Shown: positions 1 through 6,928 of the stretch, piece after piece
How the letters are laid out: every line of letters begins with the position of its first letter
How positions within the stretch are numbered: the first letter of the stretch is position 1
Origin: an uncultured Opitutaceae bacterium
GTDB taxonomy: Bacteria > Verrucomicrobiota > Verrucomicrobiia > Opitutales > Opitutaceae
Length of the DNA: 8,119 bases
Reading direction: 5' to 3'
NCBI GenBank assembly: GCA_937128785.1
Contig: CAKZMS010000537.1
Location: 1 to 8,119 of the forward strand
The notes under the pieces: generated by a model
The model's database searches: none
The model's input: only the letters and a program-made list of their open reading frames with translations
Told to the model about the DNA's origin: nothing
Translations under genes and position numbers: made by a program

Positions 1-815
1 TTACCGGATTGCAGGCGGCCATCACCGAAGATCGGGCGGCCGGTTTGAAACCCGTGTGCGTCATCGCCGCCGCTGGCACCACAAACACCGGGTCGATTGA
101 CGACCTCAAAGCGATCGGCGAACTCTGCCGTCGCGAGGGCCTGTGGTTTCACATCGATGGGTGCATTGGCGCGTTGATCAAAATCGCGCCCAAATACCGC
201 CACCTCGTCGACGGGCTGGAACAGGCCGATTCGTTGGCGCTCGATCCCCACAAGTGGATGCACACGCCATTTGAGGCCGGTTGCGCACTGGTGCGGGACG
301 CCGAGCTACATCGTAATACCTTCGCCATCCATGGGGAGTATTTAGAGGAGAAACCCCGCGGCCTGGCTTCCGGCGAGTTTTTGGCCGACTATAGTTTCGA
401 GCTTTCCCGGGGGTTCAAAGCGCTCAAAATCTGGATGTCACTCAAGGAACAAGGCGTCGAAAAGTTCGGTCGTCTGATCGACCAAAACATCGAGCAAGGC
501 CTCTACTTGACCGGGCGCATCGTGGCACAGCCCGAGCTGGAGCTGATGGCGCCCACCGCGATCAACATCGTCTGCTTCCGCTACTCGCCGGCCGGAGCCG
601 ACGAGGCCGCGACCAAGGCGATCAACACTGAAATCATGCTACGTATCCAAGAATCCGGCACAGCAGTGCCATCGGACACCACGGTGCACGATCGCTACGC
701 GCTGCGGGTGGCGATCAACAACCACCGCACCACTCAGGCCGACTTGGATCTGTTCATCGCCGAAGTGCTCCGGCACGGCGCCGAGCTGGAGCGATCGATG
801 CTGGCGAGCAGGTAA
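1..815 (+). CDS. Group II PLP-dependent amino acid decarboxylase, C-terminal part (5' end outside window)
   Basis: The frame is open from the left edge (first full codon at 3), so about 270 C-terminal residues are visible. Family members usually have about 450-500 residues, so roughly 200 N-terminal residues lie outside the window. The fold-type I PLP core is clear. The motif HIDG (Asp codon 156-158) is the aspartate that contacts the pyridine nitrogen. The motif DPHKWM (Lys codon 252-254) carries the Schiff-base lysine. Downstream there is the family pattern of a small C-terminal domain, with SRGFKALKIWMSLKEQG and a late RVAINNHRTT segment. Enzymes of this group (aromatic amino acid, glutamate or related decarboxylases) remove the alpha-carboxyl group of an amino acid in the cytoplasm. 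The substrate cannot be read from this part: HIDGCIGA differs from the HVDAA-type version of well-studied members. The TTG at 9 is in frame but is not a believable start. The acetyltransferase gene begins 72 bp downstream on the same strand and may be co-transcribed. I see no terminator between them. Confidence 0.9.
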   Translation, partial: TGLQAAITEDRAAGLKPVCVIAAAGTTNTGSIDDLKAIGELCRREGLWFHIDGCIGALIKIAPKYRHLVDGLEQADSLALDPHKWMHTPFEAGCALVRDAELHRNTFAIHGEYLEEKPRGLASGEFLADYSFELSRGFKALKIWMSLKEQGVEKFGRLIDQNIEQGLYLTGRIVAQPELELMAPTAINIVCFRYSPAGADEAATKAINTEIMLRIQESGTAVPSDTTVHDRYALRVAINNHRTTQADLDLFIAEVLRHGAELERSMLASR

Positions 816-887
816 AAGTCGGATCGGGATGGCACCGGTGCGACGGATTGGTTGCGTTCCCGCTTCGTCTGGCCGTAAGCCCTGCCA

Positions 888-1370
888 ATGGACGTTGAGA
901 TTATTCAGGCCGACTACACCGACCCCCGACAAAGCAAAGACCTTATCTTTGTTCTCAATGCCTATGCTTCGGACCCGATGGGGGGAGGCACACCGCTGAG
1001 TGATTTTGCCAAGGCTAACCTTGCGGAGAAACTCGCGACGCTCCCGCACGCATTTTCCATCCTCGCCTACGTCGACGGTGAACCGGCCGGACGGGCCAAC
1101 GGGTGTGAAACCCCCTCCTCCTGTGCCTGCAAGCCGCTGAGCAACAGCCACGACCGGGCCGTGCTGGAGAAATTCCGGGGACGTCGCCTGAGCCAACGAC
1201 TGCTCGAGAAGGTGGAGGCGATCGCCCGCGAACGGGACTGTTGCAAAATCACCCTCGAGGTCCTCAGCGGCAATACGGTCGCCAAGAATGCCTACACCAA
1301 ATTCGGCTTCGCGGGATATGAGTTGGACCCGGCCACCGGTCACGCGCTGTTCTGGGAAAAGGCGCTTTGA
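888..1370 (+). CDS. GNAT family N-acetyltransferase with an altered central core
   Basis: This is a 160-residue protein, a normal size for a single-domain GNAT that transfers acetyl from acetyl-CoA to an amine. Family signs are DPMGGGTPL near residue 29, the HDRAV strand followed by FRGRRLSQRLLEKVE (the acetyl-CoA pyrophosphate loop and helix), then CCKITLEVLSGNTVAKNAYTKFGF and the C-terminal YELDPATGHALFWEKAL. The ATG at 888 is chosen because it gives the expected N-terminus; no clear ribosome binding site precedes it. Oddity: about residues 64-92 should contain two hydrophobic strands, but the segment reads GRANGCETPSSC then ACKPLSNSHDRAV. It has Arg, Gly, Cys, Ser and Pro where relatives, as I remember them, carry Leu, Phe and Ile. 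The acetyl-CoA loop Q/R-x-x-G-x-G/A is RGRRLS, so it lacks the usual glycine. The frame is intact, so the gene may be functional, decaying, or affected by clustered base errors. Substrate unknown. Confidence 0.72.
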   Translation: MDVEIIQADYTDPRQSKDLIFVLNAYASDPMGGGTPLSDFAKANLAEKLATLPHAFSILAYVDGEPAGRANGCETPSSCACKPLSNSHDRAVLEKFRGRRLSQRLLEKVEAIARERDCCKITLEVLSGNTVAKNAYTKFGFAGYELDPATGHALFWEKAL

Positions 1371-1396
1371 GGATGGGGTAGCTCCGACAGAGAATC

Positions 1397-1583
1397 TTTT
1401 ACAGAAGGCAGCAGATAATTGGATCTGTGAAGATCTGAGCAATCGGTGGTTATAAGCCCGCGGTGGAGTGGAGGGCTTTGTAGGTATGTTCGCGAAATGG
1501 GGTAGAGTCGTGAAAAGTTAACTCCGTTTCACTCCGTAAACTTTTAAACGACATCAACCCCGTCGGATTCATAACTTCTGTAA
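1397..1583 (+). repeat. Intergenic structured repeat, copy 1
   Basis: This fills most of the 331-bp gap between the acetyltransferase and the oxidoreductase operon. Positions 1411-1570 align without gaps with 4591-4750 (offset 3180) with 18 mismatches in 160. Mismatches are uneven: 15 in 1411-1504 but only one in 1505-1563. The left edge begins TTTTACAGAAGGCAGCAGA. TTACAGAAG at 1399-1407 reappears inverted as CTTCTGTAA at 1575-1583, a possible 9-bp terminal inverted repeat. The middle part (GTGAAGATCTGAGCAATCGG, then GTGGTTA) resembles a 'GTGAA-ATCTG-GTGGTTA' style of intergenic repeat that I recall from environmental bacteria; this is memory, not a search. No open reading frame of note lies in it. 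Positions 1584-1701 hold nothing I can identify; the promoter of the downstream operon should lie there or inside the repeat. Confidence 0.9.
1507..1552 (+). other. Conserved hairpin inside repeat copy 1
   Basis: GTCGTGAAAAGTT (1507-1519) pairs with AACTTTTAAACGAC (1539-1552). The five outer pairs are 1507-1511 with 1548-1552. A small internal loop follows (G1512 against A1546-A1547), then seven pairs 1513-1519 with 1539-1545. The 19-nt loop contains a direct repeat ACTCCGT-TTC-ACTCCGT. There is no T-tract after it, so it does not look like a terminator. It lies in the segment that is nearly identical in copy 2. Confidence 0.75.
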
Positions 1584-1701
1584 CAACTCCTGAGCACTCT
1601 GCGGTCTCGGCCAATTCCGTCGGCGCCTGACTCTTTGAAAATTCATTTCCAGCATTGTCTTGGCGGCCGGTGCGGATCAGGTTTTCCGAGCTTTTCTCCC
1701 G

Positions 1702-4017
1702 ATGCTTCCTAGATTCCTTTCCCCCGACACCGCGGACTACGCGGCCACCCTCAGTATTCCACCTCTCAGTCGCCGCGGCTTCGTCAAAGCCTCCGGCGCA
1801 TTCGCCCTCGGCATCACGCTGATAGGCCGCATGCGGGCCGAGGCGGCCGGGAGCCCCCTAAAGGAGGTCGCCGGTGGCGATGCCACCCCCTCACTCTGGA
1901 TCGCCATCGAGCCGGACGGCACGGTGAAGATCACCTGCCACCGCTCCGAGATGGGCCAACAGGTGTGGACTTCCATGGCCCAAATCGTGGCCGATGAGCT
2001 GGAAGCCAATTGGGAGAAGGTCGAAATCGTCCAAGCTCTCGGTCACCCCAAATACGGCGACCAAAACACGGACGGTTCCCGCTCAGTCCGCTACAATTTC
2101 CATCGCCTGCGCGTCGCGGGTGCCGCCATGCGCACCATGCTGGAGACCGCGGCCGCTGCGCACTGGGGAACGACCCTGGCAAACTGCAAAGCGGACCAGA
2201 ATTACGTGCTCCGCCCCAGCACCGGTGACCGGTTGAGTTTTGGCGAACTCGCCGCTGCAGCCGGCAAGTTGGAGATCCCCGCCGAGGCCGACGTGAACCT
2301 GAAATCCCGCGATCAATGGCGCTACATCGGCAAGGAGATCCCTTCCCTCACCGTGCCCCTCATCGTGCGCGGTCAAGGCACCTTCGGTATCGATGTGGAT
2401 CGCCCCGGCATGGTGCACGCGGTGGTCGCTCATCCCCCCCAGGTTTTTGGCAGTGTCGGTTCCGTCGATGACGCCGCGGCATTGGCCGTCCCGGGAGTGA
2501 TGCAGACCGTTCAACTCCCCACACCGGAAGCCCCGCCCTTGTTTCAGCCTCTCGGCGGCGTGGCCGTCGTGGCCATGGACACCTGGGCCGCCATCCAAGG
2601 TCGCAAAGCACTTAACATCACCTGGCAGGACGGCCCCAACGCAGGACATGACTCCGATTCTTATCGGGAGCTCCTGCAGGAGAATACGCGCAACCCCGGC
2701 GCCGTAGAACTCGATCGCGGCGATACCCTCACCGCTCTGAGCAACGCTCCAAATAAGCTTACCGCCGAATACTACGTGCCCAACCTCGCTCACTCCCCGA
2801 TGGAACCGGTGCACGCCACCGCCGAGTGGGACGGTGACACGCTTGAGTGCTGGGCCTGTGTGCAGGATCCGCAAAGCACCCGTGGTGTGTTGGCCGGGTT
2901 CTTCGGCATCGATCCGGACAACATCAAAGTAAATGCCACGTGGCTGGGCGGCGCCTTTGGTCGCAAGTCCAAACCCGACTTTGTCGTCGAGGCCGCTTTC
3001 ATCGCCCGCGAGGTCGGCAAGCCAGTCAAGGTGACCTGGACCCGCGAAGACGATCTACAACACGGCTACTACCACGCCGTGAGTGCGCAACGACTCGAAG
3101 CCGCGCTCGACGACGATGGCAATTGCCGCGCCCTGCTCCACCGCACCGCCTTCCCATCCATCGGCTCCACCTTTAATGCGGCCGCCGATCAAGGCGCTGG
3201 CTTTGAACTCGCCCTCGGCGCGTCGGACAACCCGTTCGAGGTGCCCAACCTGCGACTCGAGGTCGGCAAGGCACCGCCGCACCTTCGCATCGGTTGGCTG
3301 CGCTCCGTGTGCAACATCCAGCCTGCGTTTGCCGTCCAGAGTTTCGCTGACGCAATGGCGCACGCCGCCGGACGCGACCCCAAGGACTACCTCCGCGATC
3401 TGATCGGATCCGCCCGTATCATCGATCCCAATACGGAAGGCGCGACCTACCCCAACTATGACGCATCGCTGGAAGACTATCCCATCGAAACCGGTCGACT
3501 GACCCACGTCCTTGATAAGGTCGCCAAGATGGCCAAGTGGGGACGTTCCCTGCCGAAGGGCCACGGCCTCGGCATTGCGGTTCATCGTGCTTTCCTCAGC
3601 TACATCGCGACCGTCATCGAAGTGAAGGTCACGAACGACGGCCAACTCAGCATCCCCGGCATCTGGCTGGCCATGGACGCCGGCACCGTCGTCAATCCGC
3701 GCCATGCCCGCGCACAGATGGAAGGCGGCACGATCTACGGATTGTCCAACGCGCTCTACGGCGAGATCACCGCCAAGAACGGTGCCGTGGTGCAGCAGAA
3801 CTTCCCGGACTGGCGCCTGATGCGCATGTCCGAAGCACCCCGTGCCTTCGAAGTGGAGATCATCGACTCCACGTCCCGTCCCGCCGGCATCGGCGAACCG
3901 GCCACTCCGCCGGCCGCGCCCGCTCTGACCAACGCGATCTTCGCCGCCACCGGCAAACGGATCCGCTCGCTGCCCATCCTCGGCCCGACCGGTGAAACCC
4001 TGAACCTCGAATCCTAA
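1702..4017 (+). CDS. iorB: Tat-exported molybdopterin-binding large subunit of an isoquinoline 1-oxidoreductase-like aldehyde/heteroaromatic dehydrogenase
   Basis: This is the catalytic large subunit of a xanthine oxidase family molybdenum hydroxylase. It oxidises an aldehyde or N-heteroaromatic compound with water as oxygen donor and passes electrons to the 2Fe-2S subunit encoded 23 bp downstream. With the ATG at 1702 it has 771 residues, close to or slightly above IorB proteins. An upstream in-frame TTG (1660) would add 14 residues and is less likely. The N-terminus has a twin-arginine signal: [10 protein letters not shown] with R24-R25, then a hydrophobic stretch and an Ala-rich cleavage region (RAEAAG). 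The folded enzyme is therefore probably exported to the periplasm with its small partner. The cofactor motif GGAFGRK is at about 416-422, a GGxFGRK variant. The catalytic glutamate motif GIGEPATPP has E732, followed by [20 protein letters not shown], typical of the family C-terminus. No XdhC/CoxI-like chaperone, Mo-cofactor gene or cytochrome c is nearby. The true substrate cannot be inferred. The order large-then-small is the reverse of the usual iorA-iorB order. Confidence 0.92.
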   Translation: MLPRFLSPDTADYAATLSIPPLSRRGFVKASGAFALGITLIGRMRAEAAGSPLKEVAGGDATPSLWIAIEPDGTVKITCHRSEMGQQVWTSMAQIVADELEANWEKVEIVQALGHPKYGDQNTDGSRSVRYNFHRLRVAGAAMRTMLETAAAAHWGTTLANCKADQNYVLRPSTGDRLSFGELAAAAGKLEIPAEADVNLKSRDQWRYIGKEIPSLTVPLIVRGQGTFGIDVDRPGMVHAVVAHPPQVFGSVGSVDDAAALAVPGVMQTVQLPTPEAPPLFQPLGGVAVVAMDTWAAIQGRKALNITWQDGPNAGHDSDSYRELLQENTRNPGAVELDRGDTLTALSNAPNKLTAEYYVPNLAHSPMEPVHATAEWDGDTLECWACVQDPQSTRGVLAGFFGIDPDNIKVNATWLGGAFGRKSKPDFVVEAAFIAREVGKPVKVTWTREDDLQHGYYHAVSAQRLEAALDDDGNCRALLHRTAFPSIGSTFNAAADQGAGFELALGASDNPFEVPNLRLEVGKAPPHLRIGWLRSVCNIQPAFAVQSFADAMAHAAGRDPKDYLRDLIGSARIIDPNTEGATYPNYDASLEDYPIETGRLTHVLDKVAKMAKWGRSLPKGHGLGIAVHRAFLSYIATVIEVKVTNDGQLSIPGIWLAMDAGTVVNPRHARAQMEGGTIYGLSNALYGEITAKNGAVVQQNFPDWRLMRMSEAPRAFEVEIIDSTSRPAGIGEPATPPAAPALTNAIFAATGKRIRSLPILGPTGETLNLES

Positions 4018-4040
4018 TTTAACCGCAACCGATCCAGACC

Positions 4041-4499
4041 ATGGCGATCACTCTCAAAATAAACGGCGAAAACACCAAGATCGACGCGGCTCCCGGCACC
4101 CCCTTGCTGTGGGTGCTCCGCGATCACCTTAAGATGACCGGCCCGAAGTTTGGCTGCGGCGTCGGCCAATGCGGCGCCTGCACTGTCCACTTCAACGGCA
4201 CCCCGGTCCGTTCCTGCCAACTGCCGCATGACGAAGTCGGCGACGCCGAGATCACCACCATCGAGGGCAAGGAAGGCAAAGCGGCCAACGCGATCCGCGA
4301 AGCGTGGATCGCCGCCGACGTGCCCCAGTGTGGCTACTGCCAATCGGGCCAGATCATGGCCGCGACCGCTCTTTTGGAGGACAACCCCAAGCCTTCCGAC
4401 GATGACATCGACACCGCCATGACCGGCAACATCTGTCGCTGCGCCACCTACATGAGCATCCGCCGCGCCATCAAAGACGCGGCCAAGACACTGGCATAG
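4041..4499 (+). CDS. iorA: 2Fe-2S small subunit of the molybdenum hydroxylase
   Basis: This 152-residue protein carries two 2Fe-2S clusters that take electrons from the Mo site of the large subunit. The N-terminal plant-ferredoxin-like domain (about 1-75) has the cluster ligands C39, C44, C47 and C59 in GCGVGQCGACTV...SC. The C-terminal four-helix domain (about 80-150) has C97 and C100 in QCGYCQSGQ and C132 and C134 in NICRCATY. All eight ligands and the glutamine before C97 are present, so the protein looks complete. It has no signal peptide of its own; in this family the small subunit is expected to be carried across the membrane together with the Tat-tagged large subunit. The ATG at 4041 follows the large-subunit stop by 23 bp, without a strong ribosome binding site. 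The stop codon overlaps the stem of a terminator. Confidence 0.95.
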   Translation: MAITLKINGENTKIDAAPGTPLLWVLRDHLKMTGPKFGCGVGQCGACTVHFNGTPVRSCQLPHDEVGDAEITTIEGKEGKAANAIREAWIAADVPQCGYCQSGQIMAATALLEDNPKPSDDDIDTAMTGNICRCATYMSIRRAIKDAAKTLA

Positions 4500-4523
4500 C
4501 CGGCTGGCCGGACGCCGGTTTTT
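4498..4523 (+). terminator. Intrinsic terminator of the iorB-iorA operon
   Basis: CCGGC (4500-4504) pairs with GCCGG (4514-4518) around a 9-nt loop. An A-T pair and a G-T wobble extend the stem outward (4498-4499 with 4519-4520). The stem runs directly into TTTTT (4519-4523). It begins within the TAG stop codon of the small-subunit gene. The T-tract is also the first base run of the repeat motif TTTTTACAGAAGGCAGC. Confidence 0.7.
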
Positions 4524-4808
4524 ACAGAAGGCAGCGAAGAGAACGAAGGGCCCATCCAACGCTACTTTTTACAGGAGAGAGCAGAGCACAGCAGAGAATT
4601 GGATCGGTGAAGATCTGAGCAATCGGTGGTTAAAAGTCTGAGGTGGAGGGGAGGGACTTGTGGGTGCGTTCACGAAAAGGGGTCGAGTCGTGAAAAGTTA
4701 ACTCCGTTTCACTCTGTAAACTTTTAAACGACATCAACCCCGTGGGCTTCGAAAACCAATCCAGCCTCACGGGTTTCAGCGGTAAGGCTCTGCTTCTCTC
4801 TGCTCCCC
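4519..4808 (+). repeat. Intergenic structured repeat, copy 2
   Basis: The core at 4591-4750 is the ungapped partner of 1411-1570 (18 of 160 positions differ). The left end is more complex than in copy 1: TTTTTACAGAAGGCAGC at 4519-4535 is followed by a related TTTTTACAGGAGAGAGCAGA at 4566-4585. This looks like a duplicated end or two nested insertions. GAGAGCAGAGCACAGCAGAG (4577-4596) matches the reverse complement of 4787-4806 at 16 of 20 positions, so this copy may have an imperfect terminal inverted repeat at a different place than copy 1. The repeat fills the 344-bp gap between two convergent genes. No gene is seen in it; an open frame starting at 4742 merely runs into the antisense of the peptidase gene. 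Confidence 0.88.
4687..4732 (+). other. Conserved hairpin inside repeat copy 2
   Basis: The stem arms (4687-4699 and 4719-4732) are identical to those of the copy 1 hairpin. The only change in the whole 46-nt unit is one loop base (C to T at 4715). It pairs as 5 bp, a small internal loop, and 7 bp around a 19-nt loop. Confidence 0.75.
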
Positions 4809-4816
4809 CCGTTATG

Positions 4817-4844
4817 AAAAAACCAACAGGGGAGTGGCACCCCT
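4817..4844 (-). terminator. Probable intrinsic terminator of the rsmE-peptidase operon
   Basis: Read on the minus strand, AGGGG (4844-4840) pairs with CCCCT (4832-4828) around a 7-nt loop. After five more bases comes a run of six T (4822-4817). The stem starts at the last base of the peptidase stop codon. A competing pairing uses GGGGAG (4829-4834) with CTCCCC (4804-4809), so the exact structure is uncertain. Confidence 0.55.
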
Positions 4845-6928
4845 CACTCGGCCAGTTCGCGCCAGAGGAAGGTGAAGCTCAATGCCCAGAGTTGGGCGCG
4901 CTCGGCGTTGTTGGCGGCACCGCCGTGGCCGCCTTCGGTATTCTCCCAGTAGAGGAAATCGTGTCCCATGGACTCGAGGCGGGCGGCCATTTTGCGCGCG
5001 TGCGCGGGATGCACCCGATCGTCGTGCGTCGACGTCACGAATAGAATCCGCGGGTAGTCGCCGTGCTCGTCGAGGTTTTGATAAGGCGAGTAGGTGGCGA
5101 TGAAATCCCGCTCGGCGGGGATCTCCGGATCGCCGTATTCACCCGTCCATGACGCGCCGGCCAACAGCTTGTGGTAGCGCAGCATGTCGAGCAGGGGCAC
5201 CTGGCACACCACCGCGCCCCAGAGGTCGGGGCGTTGGGTGTAGGCCACGCCCACGAGTAGCCCACCTTGGCTGCCGCCCATGATGCCGAGATGTTGCGGC
5301 GAGGTCACCCCGCGGGCGATCACGTCCTCGCCGATCGCGGCAAAGTCATCCCAGGACGTCTGACGTTTTTCCTTCAGCGCCGCCTGATGCCACTGAGGCC
5401 CGAATTCTCCGCCACCACGAATGTTGGCGAGGATGTAGACGCCACCGCGCTCGAGCCACGAACGCCCCCAGGTACCGGAGTAGCCGGGTTTCATTGACAC
5501 CTGAAATCCGCCGTAGCCATAAACCAGGGTCGGGTTGGTGCCGTCCAACTTGAGGTCGGCACGCGAGACTTGGAAGTAGGGGATCTTCGTGCCGTCGGGA
5601 GCGGTCGCCTCATGCTGGGTCATGGCCAGCCCGGTTTTGTTGAAGTAGGTGGGAGTCTGCTTGAGTTTGGTGATTTCACCCGTGGTCAGGTCGGCCAGAC
5701 TCAGGTTGCTTGGTTCCAGAAAGTTGGAGGTGGTGAGAAAGATCTCGTCGTTGAGATCGGAGGCCACGGCCCGGGCGGAAGCGTTCCCGATGGCGGAGGT
5801 GTTCAGGGTGCTGGTCTTCCAGTCGTCGACGACTCGCTGCAGCGCCCGAATGCGACCGTTCACATTGTCGAGGAGATTGAGGACGACGTAGTTGCGGGTG
5901 AGCGTGAAAGATTCCAGCGATACCCGCGGCTCGGGGTCGAACAGGACTTTGAATTCCCGTTTGCCCGCCTGGAAGTCGGCGAGGTGGGTCGAAACGAGCG
6001 AGCCGATCGGGTAGGTCGTGTCGCCGATCGTCCAATCCGATTTCAGTTCGATCAGCAGTTGATCCTGAAAGAAGGCGATGTCAGCGCGCGTGGGGACCTC
6101 GATTTTGCTGAGCGTGAGATCATCCTCAATCAGCCAGTAGTTGATCTCGTGGGAGGAAATGGCTTCGTAGATCCGGCGCTGGCGACCACTGGTGTTGTTG
6201 GAAACGGAGAGGAAGGCGCCGGTTTTTTTGGCGTCGATTTCGTGCACGATTGCGGCCGCCTCAATCGGGGTGCCGCGTTGCCAGATCCGGGTGCGACGCG
6301 GGTAGCCGGAATCGGTGGCGTCGTCGTCGCGGGGGAATGCGCCGACCATGAGGGTATCACGATCGATCCAGTCGGCGCGGTTGCGCCCGCTCGGCAGTTG
6401 GAATCCGTCTTCGACGAACTCCAAAGTGTGGAGATCAAACTCCCGATATTCGGAGGCGTCCTGTCCACCTTCGGATAGGACGAGCAGCGCCCGCGAGTAG
6501 TCGAGGTCCTGCACCACGGCGCCTTGCCAAACCCAGCTGATGCCCTCGGCTTCCGCCAGCGCATCGACGTCGAAAACCGTTTCCCAGACGGGTTCACTCG
6601 AGGCATAGGACTCCGGAGTGCAACGCCGCCAGATTCCGCGCACATGCACATCGTCCTGCCAGAAATTGTAATAGTGGTCACCGTAGCGGGTGACGGACGG
6701 AATCCGGTCGCGCGAGTTGTAGATTTCGAGCAGGTCGTCGCGGATCTCCTCATAGCGCGGATCGCTGGTGAGTTCAGCGAGGGCGATTTGGTTGCGCGCC
6801 TCGACCCACTGTAGCGGCTTCTCGCCGGCCACGTCCTCCAGCCAGAGAAAAGGATCGGATTCGGATCCGGCGAGGGCAGACGAAGTCATGAGGGCGAGGC
6901 AGAGCAGGGTGACACGAAGCGGGTTCAT
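4844..6928 (-). CDS. Secreted prolyl oligopeptidase family (S9A) serine peptidase
   Basis: This 694-residue protein cleaves peptides, most likely after proline, though family members differ in specificity. The N-terminus (MNPLRVTLLCLALMTSSALA) is a Sec signal peptide with probable cleavage after ALA, so the enzyme should act in the periplasm or outside the cell. The mature protein starts with the family segment DPFLWLEDVAGEKPLQWVEARN. A beta-propeller domain spans roughly residues 70-420 and restricts access to large substrates. The C-terminal alpha/beta-hydrolase domain has YGYGGF (oxyanion region), the nucleophile S553 in MGGSQGGL, aspartates D636/D637 in HDDRVHP and H668 in GGHGG. The length and triad spacing fit the S9A group well (porcine enzyme: S554, D641, H680). 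GGSQGG has Gln where many relatives have Asn. The ATG overlaps the stop of rsmE by 4 bp (6925-6928), which indicates translational coupling. Reading frames on the opposite strand are shadows. Confidence 0.94.
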   Translation of the reverse strand: MNPLRVTLLCLALMTSSALAGSESDPFLWLEDVAGEKPLQWVEARNQIALAELTSDPRYEEIRDDLLEIYNSRDRIPSVTRYGDHYYNFWQDDVHVRGIWRRCTPESYASSEPVWETVFDVDALAEAEGISWVWQGAVVQDLDYSRALLVLSEGGQDASEYREFDLHTLEFVEDGFQLPSGRNRADWIDRDTLMVGAFPRDDDATDSGYPRRTRIWQRGTPIEAAAIVHEIDAKKTGAFLSVSNNTSGRQRRIYEAISSHEINYWLIEDDLTLSKIEVPTRADIAFFQDQLLIELKSDWTIGDTTYPIGSLVSTHLADFQAGKREFKVLFDPEPRVSLESFTLTRNYVVLNLLDNVNGRIRALQRVVDDWKTSTLNTSAIGNASARAVASDLNDEIFLTTSNFLEPSNLSLADLTTGEITKLKQTPTYFNKTGLAMTQHEATAPDGTKIPYFQVSRADLKLDGTNPTLVYGYGGFQVSMKPGYSGTWGRSWLERGGVYILANIRGGGEFGPQWHQAALKEKRQTSWDDFAAIGEDVIARGVTSPQHLGIMGGSQGGLLVGVAYTQRPDLWGAVVCQVPLLDMLRYHKLLAGASWTGEYGDPEIPAERDFIATYSPYQNLDEHGDYPRILFVTSTHDDRVHPAHARKMAARLESMGHDFLYWENTEGGHGGAANNAERAQLWALSFTFLWRELAE

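Noticed and set aside
639..1442. Long minus-strand open frame of 267 codons
   Set aside because: It lies opposite the decarboxylase end and the acetyltransferase, has no family resemblance, and is explained by high GC content.
1411..1570. CRISPR array or tandem repeat
   Set aside because: The similar copies are 3.2 kb apart with genes between them; there are no regularly spaced short repeats or spacers.
1660..1701. TTG start extending the large subunit by 14 residues
   Set aside because: The ATG at 1702 already leaves 23 residues before the twin-arginine pair; the extension adds nothing typical of a signal peptide and has no ribosome binding site.
2083..2874. Minus-strand open frame of 263 codons opposite the large oxidoreductase subunit
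   Set aside because: It is the antisense shadow of a gene with clear motifs on the plus strand.
1411..4750. Composite transposon carrying the oxidoreductase operon
   Set aside because: The flanking repeats are only about 160-290 bp and carry no transposase; more divergent pieces elsewhere in the window point to a dispersed repeat instead.
4742..5044. Plus-strand open frame starting in the convergent gap
   Set aside because: Most of it is antisense to the peptidase C-terminus, and its beginning lies in the repeat and terminator region; no coding character.
5570..6478. Plus-strand open frame of 302 codons opposite the peptidase
   Set aside because: Low-complexity Gly/Val-rich antisense translation; the peptidase frame has signal peptide and catalytic triad.
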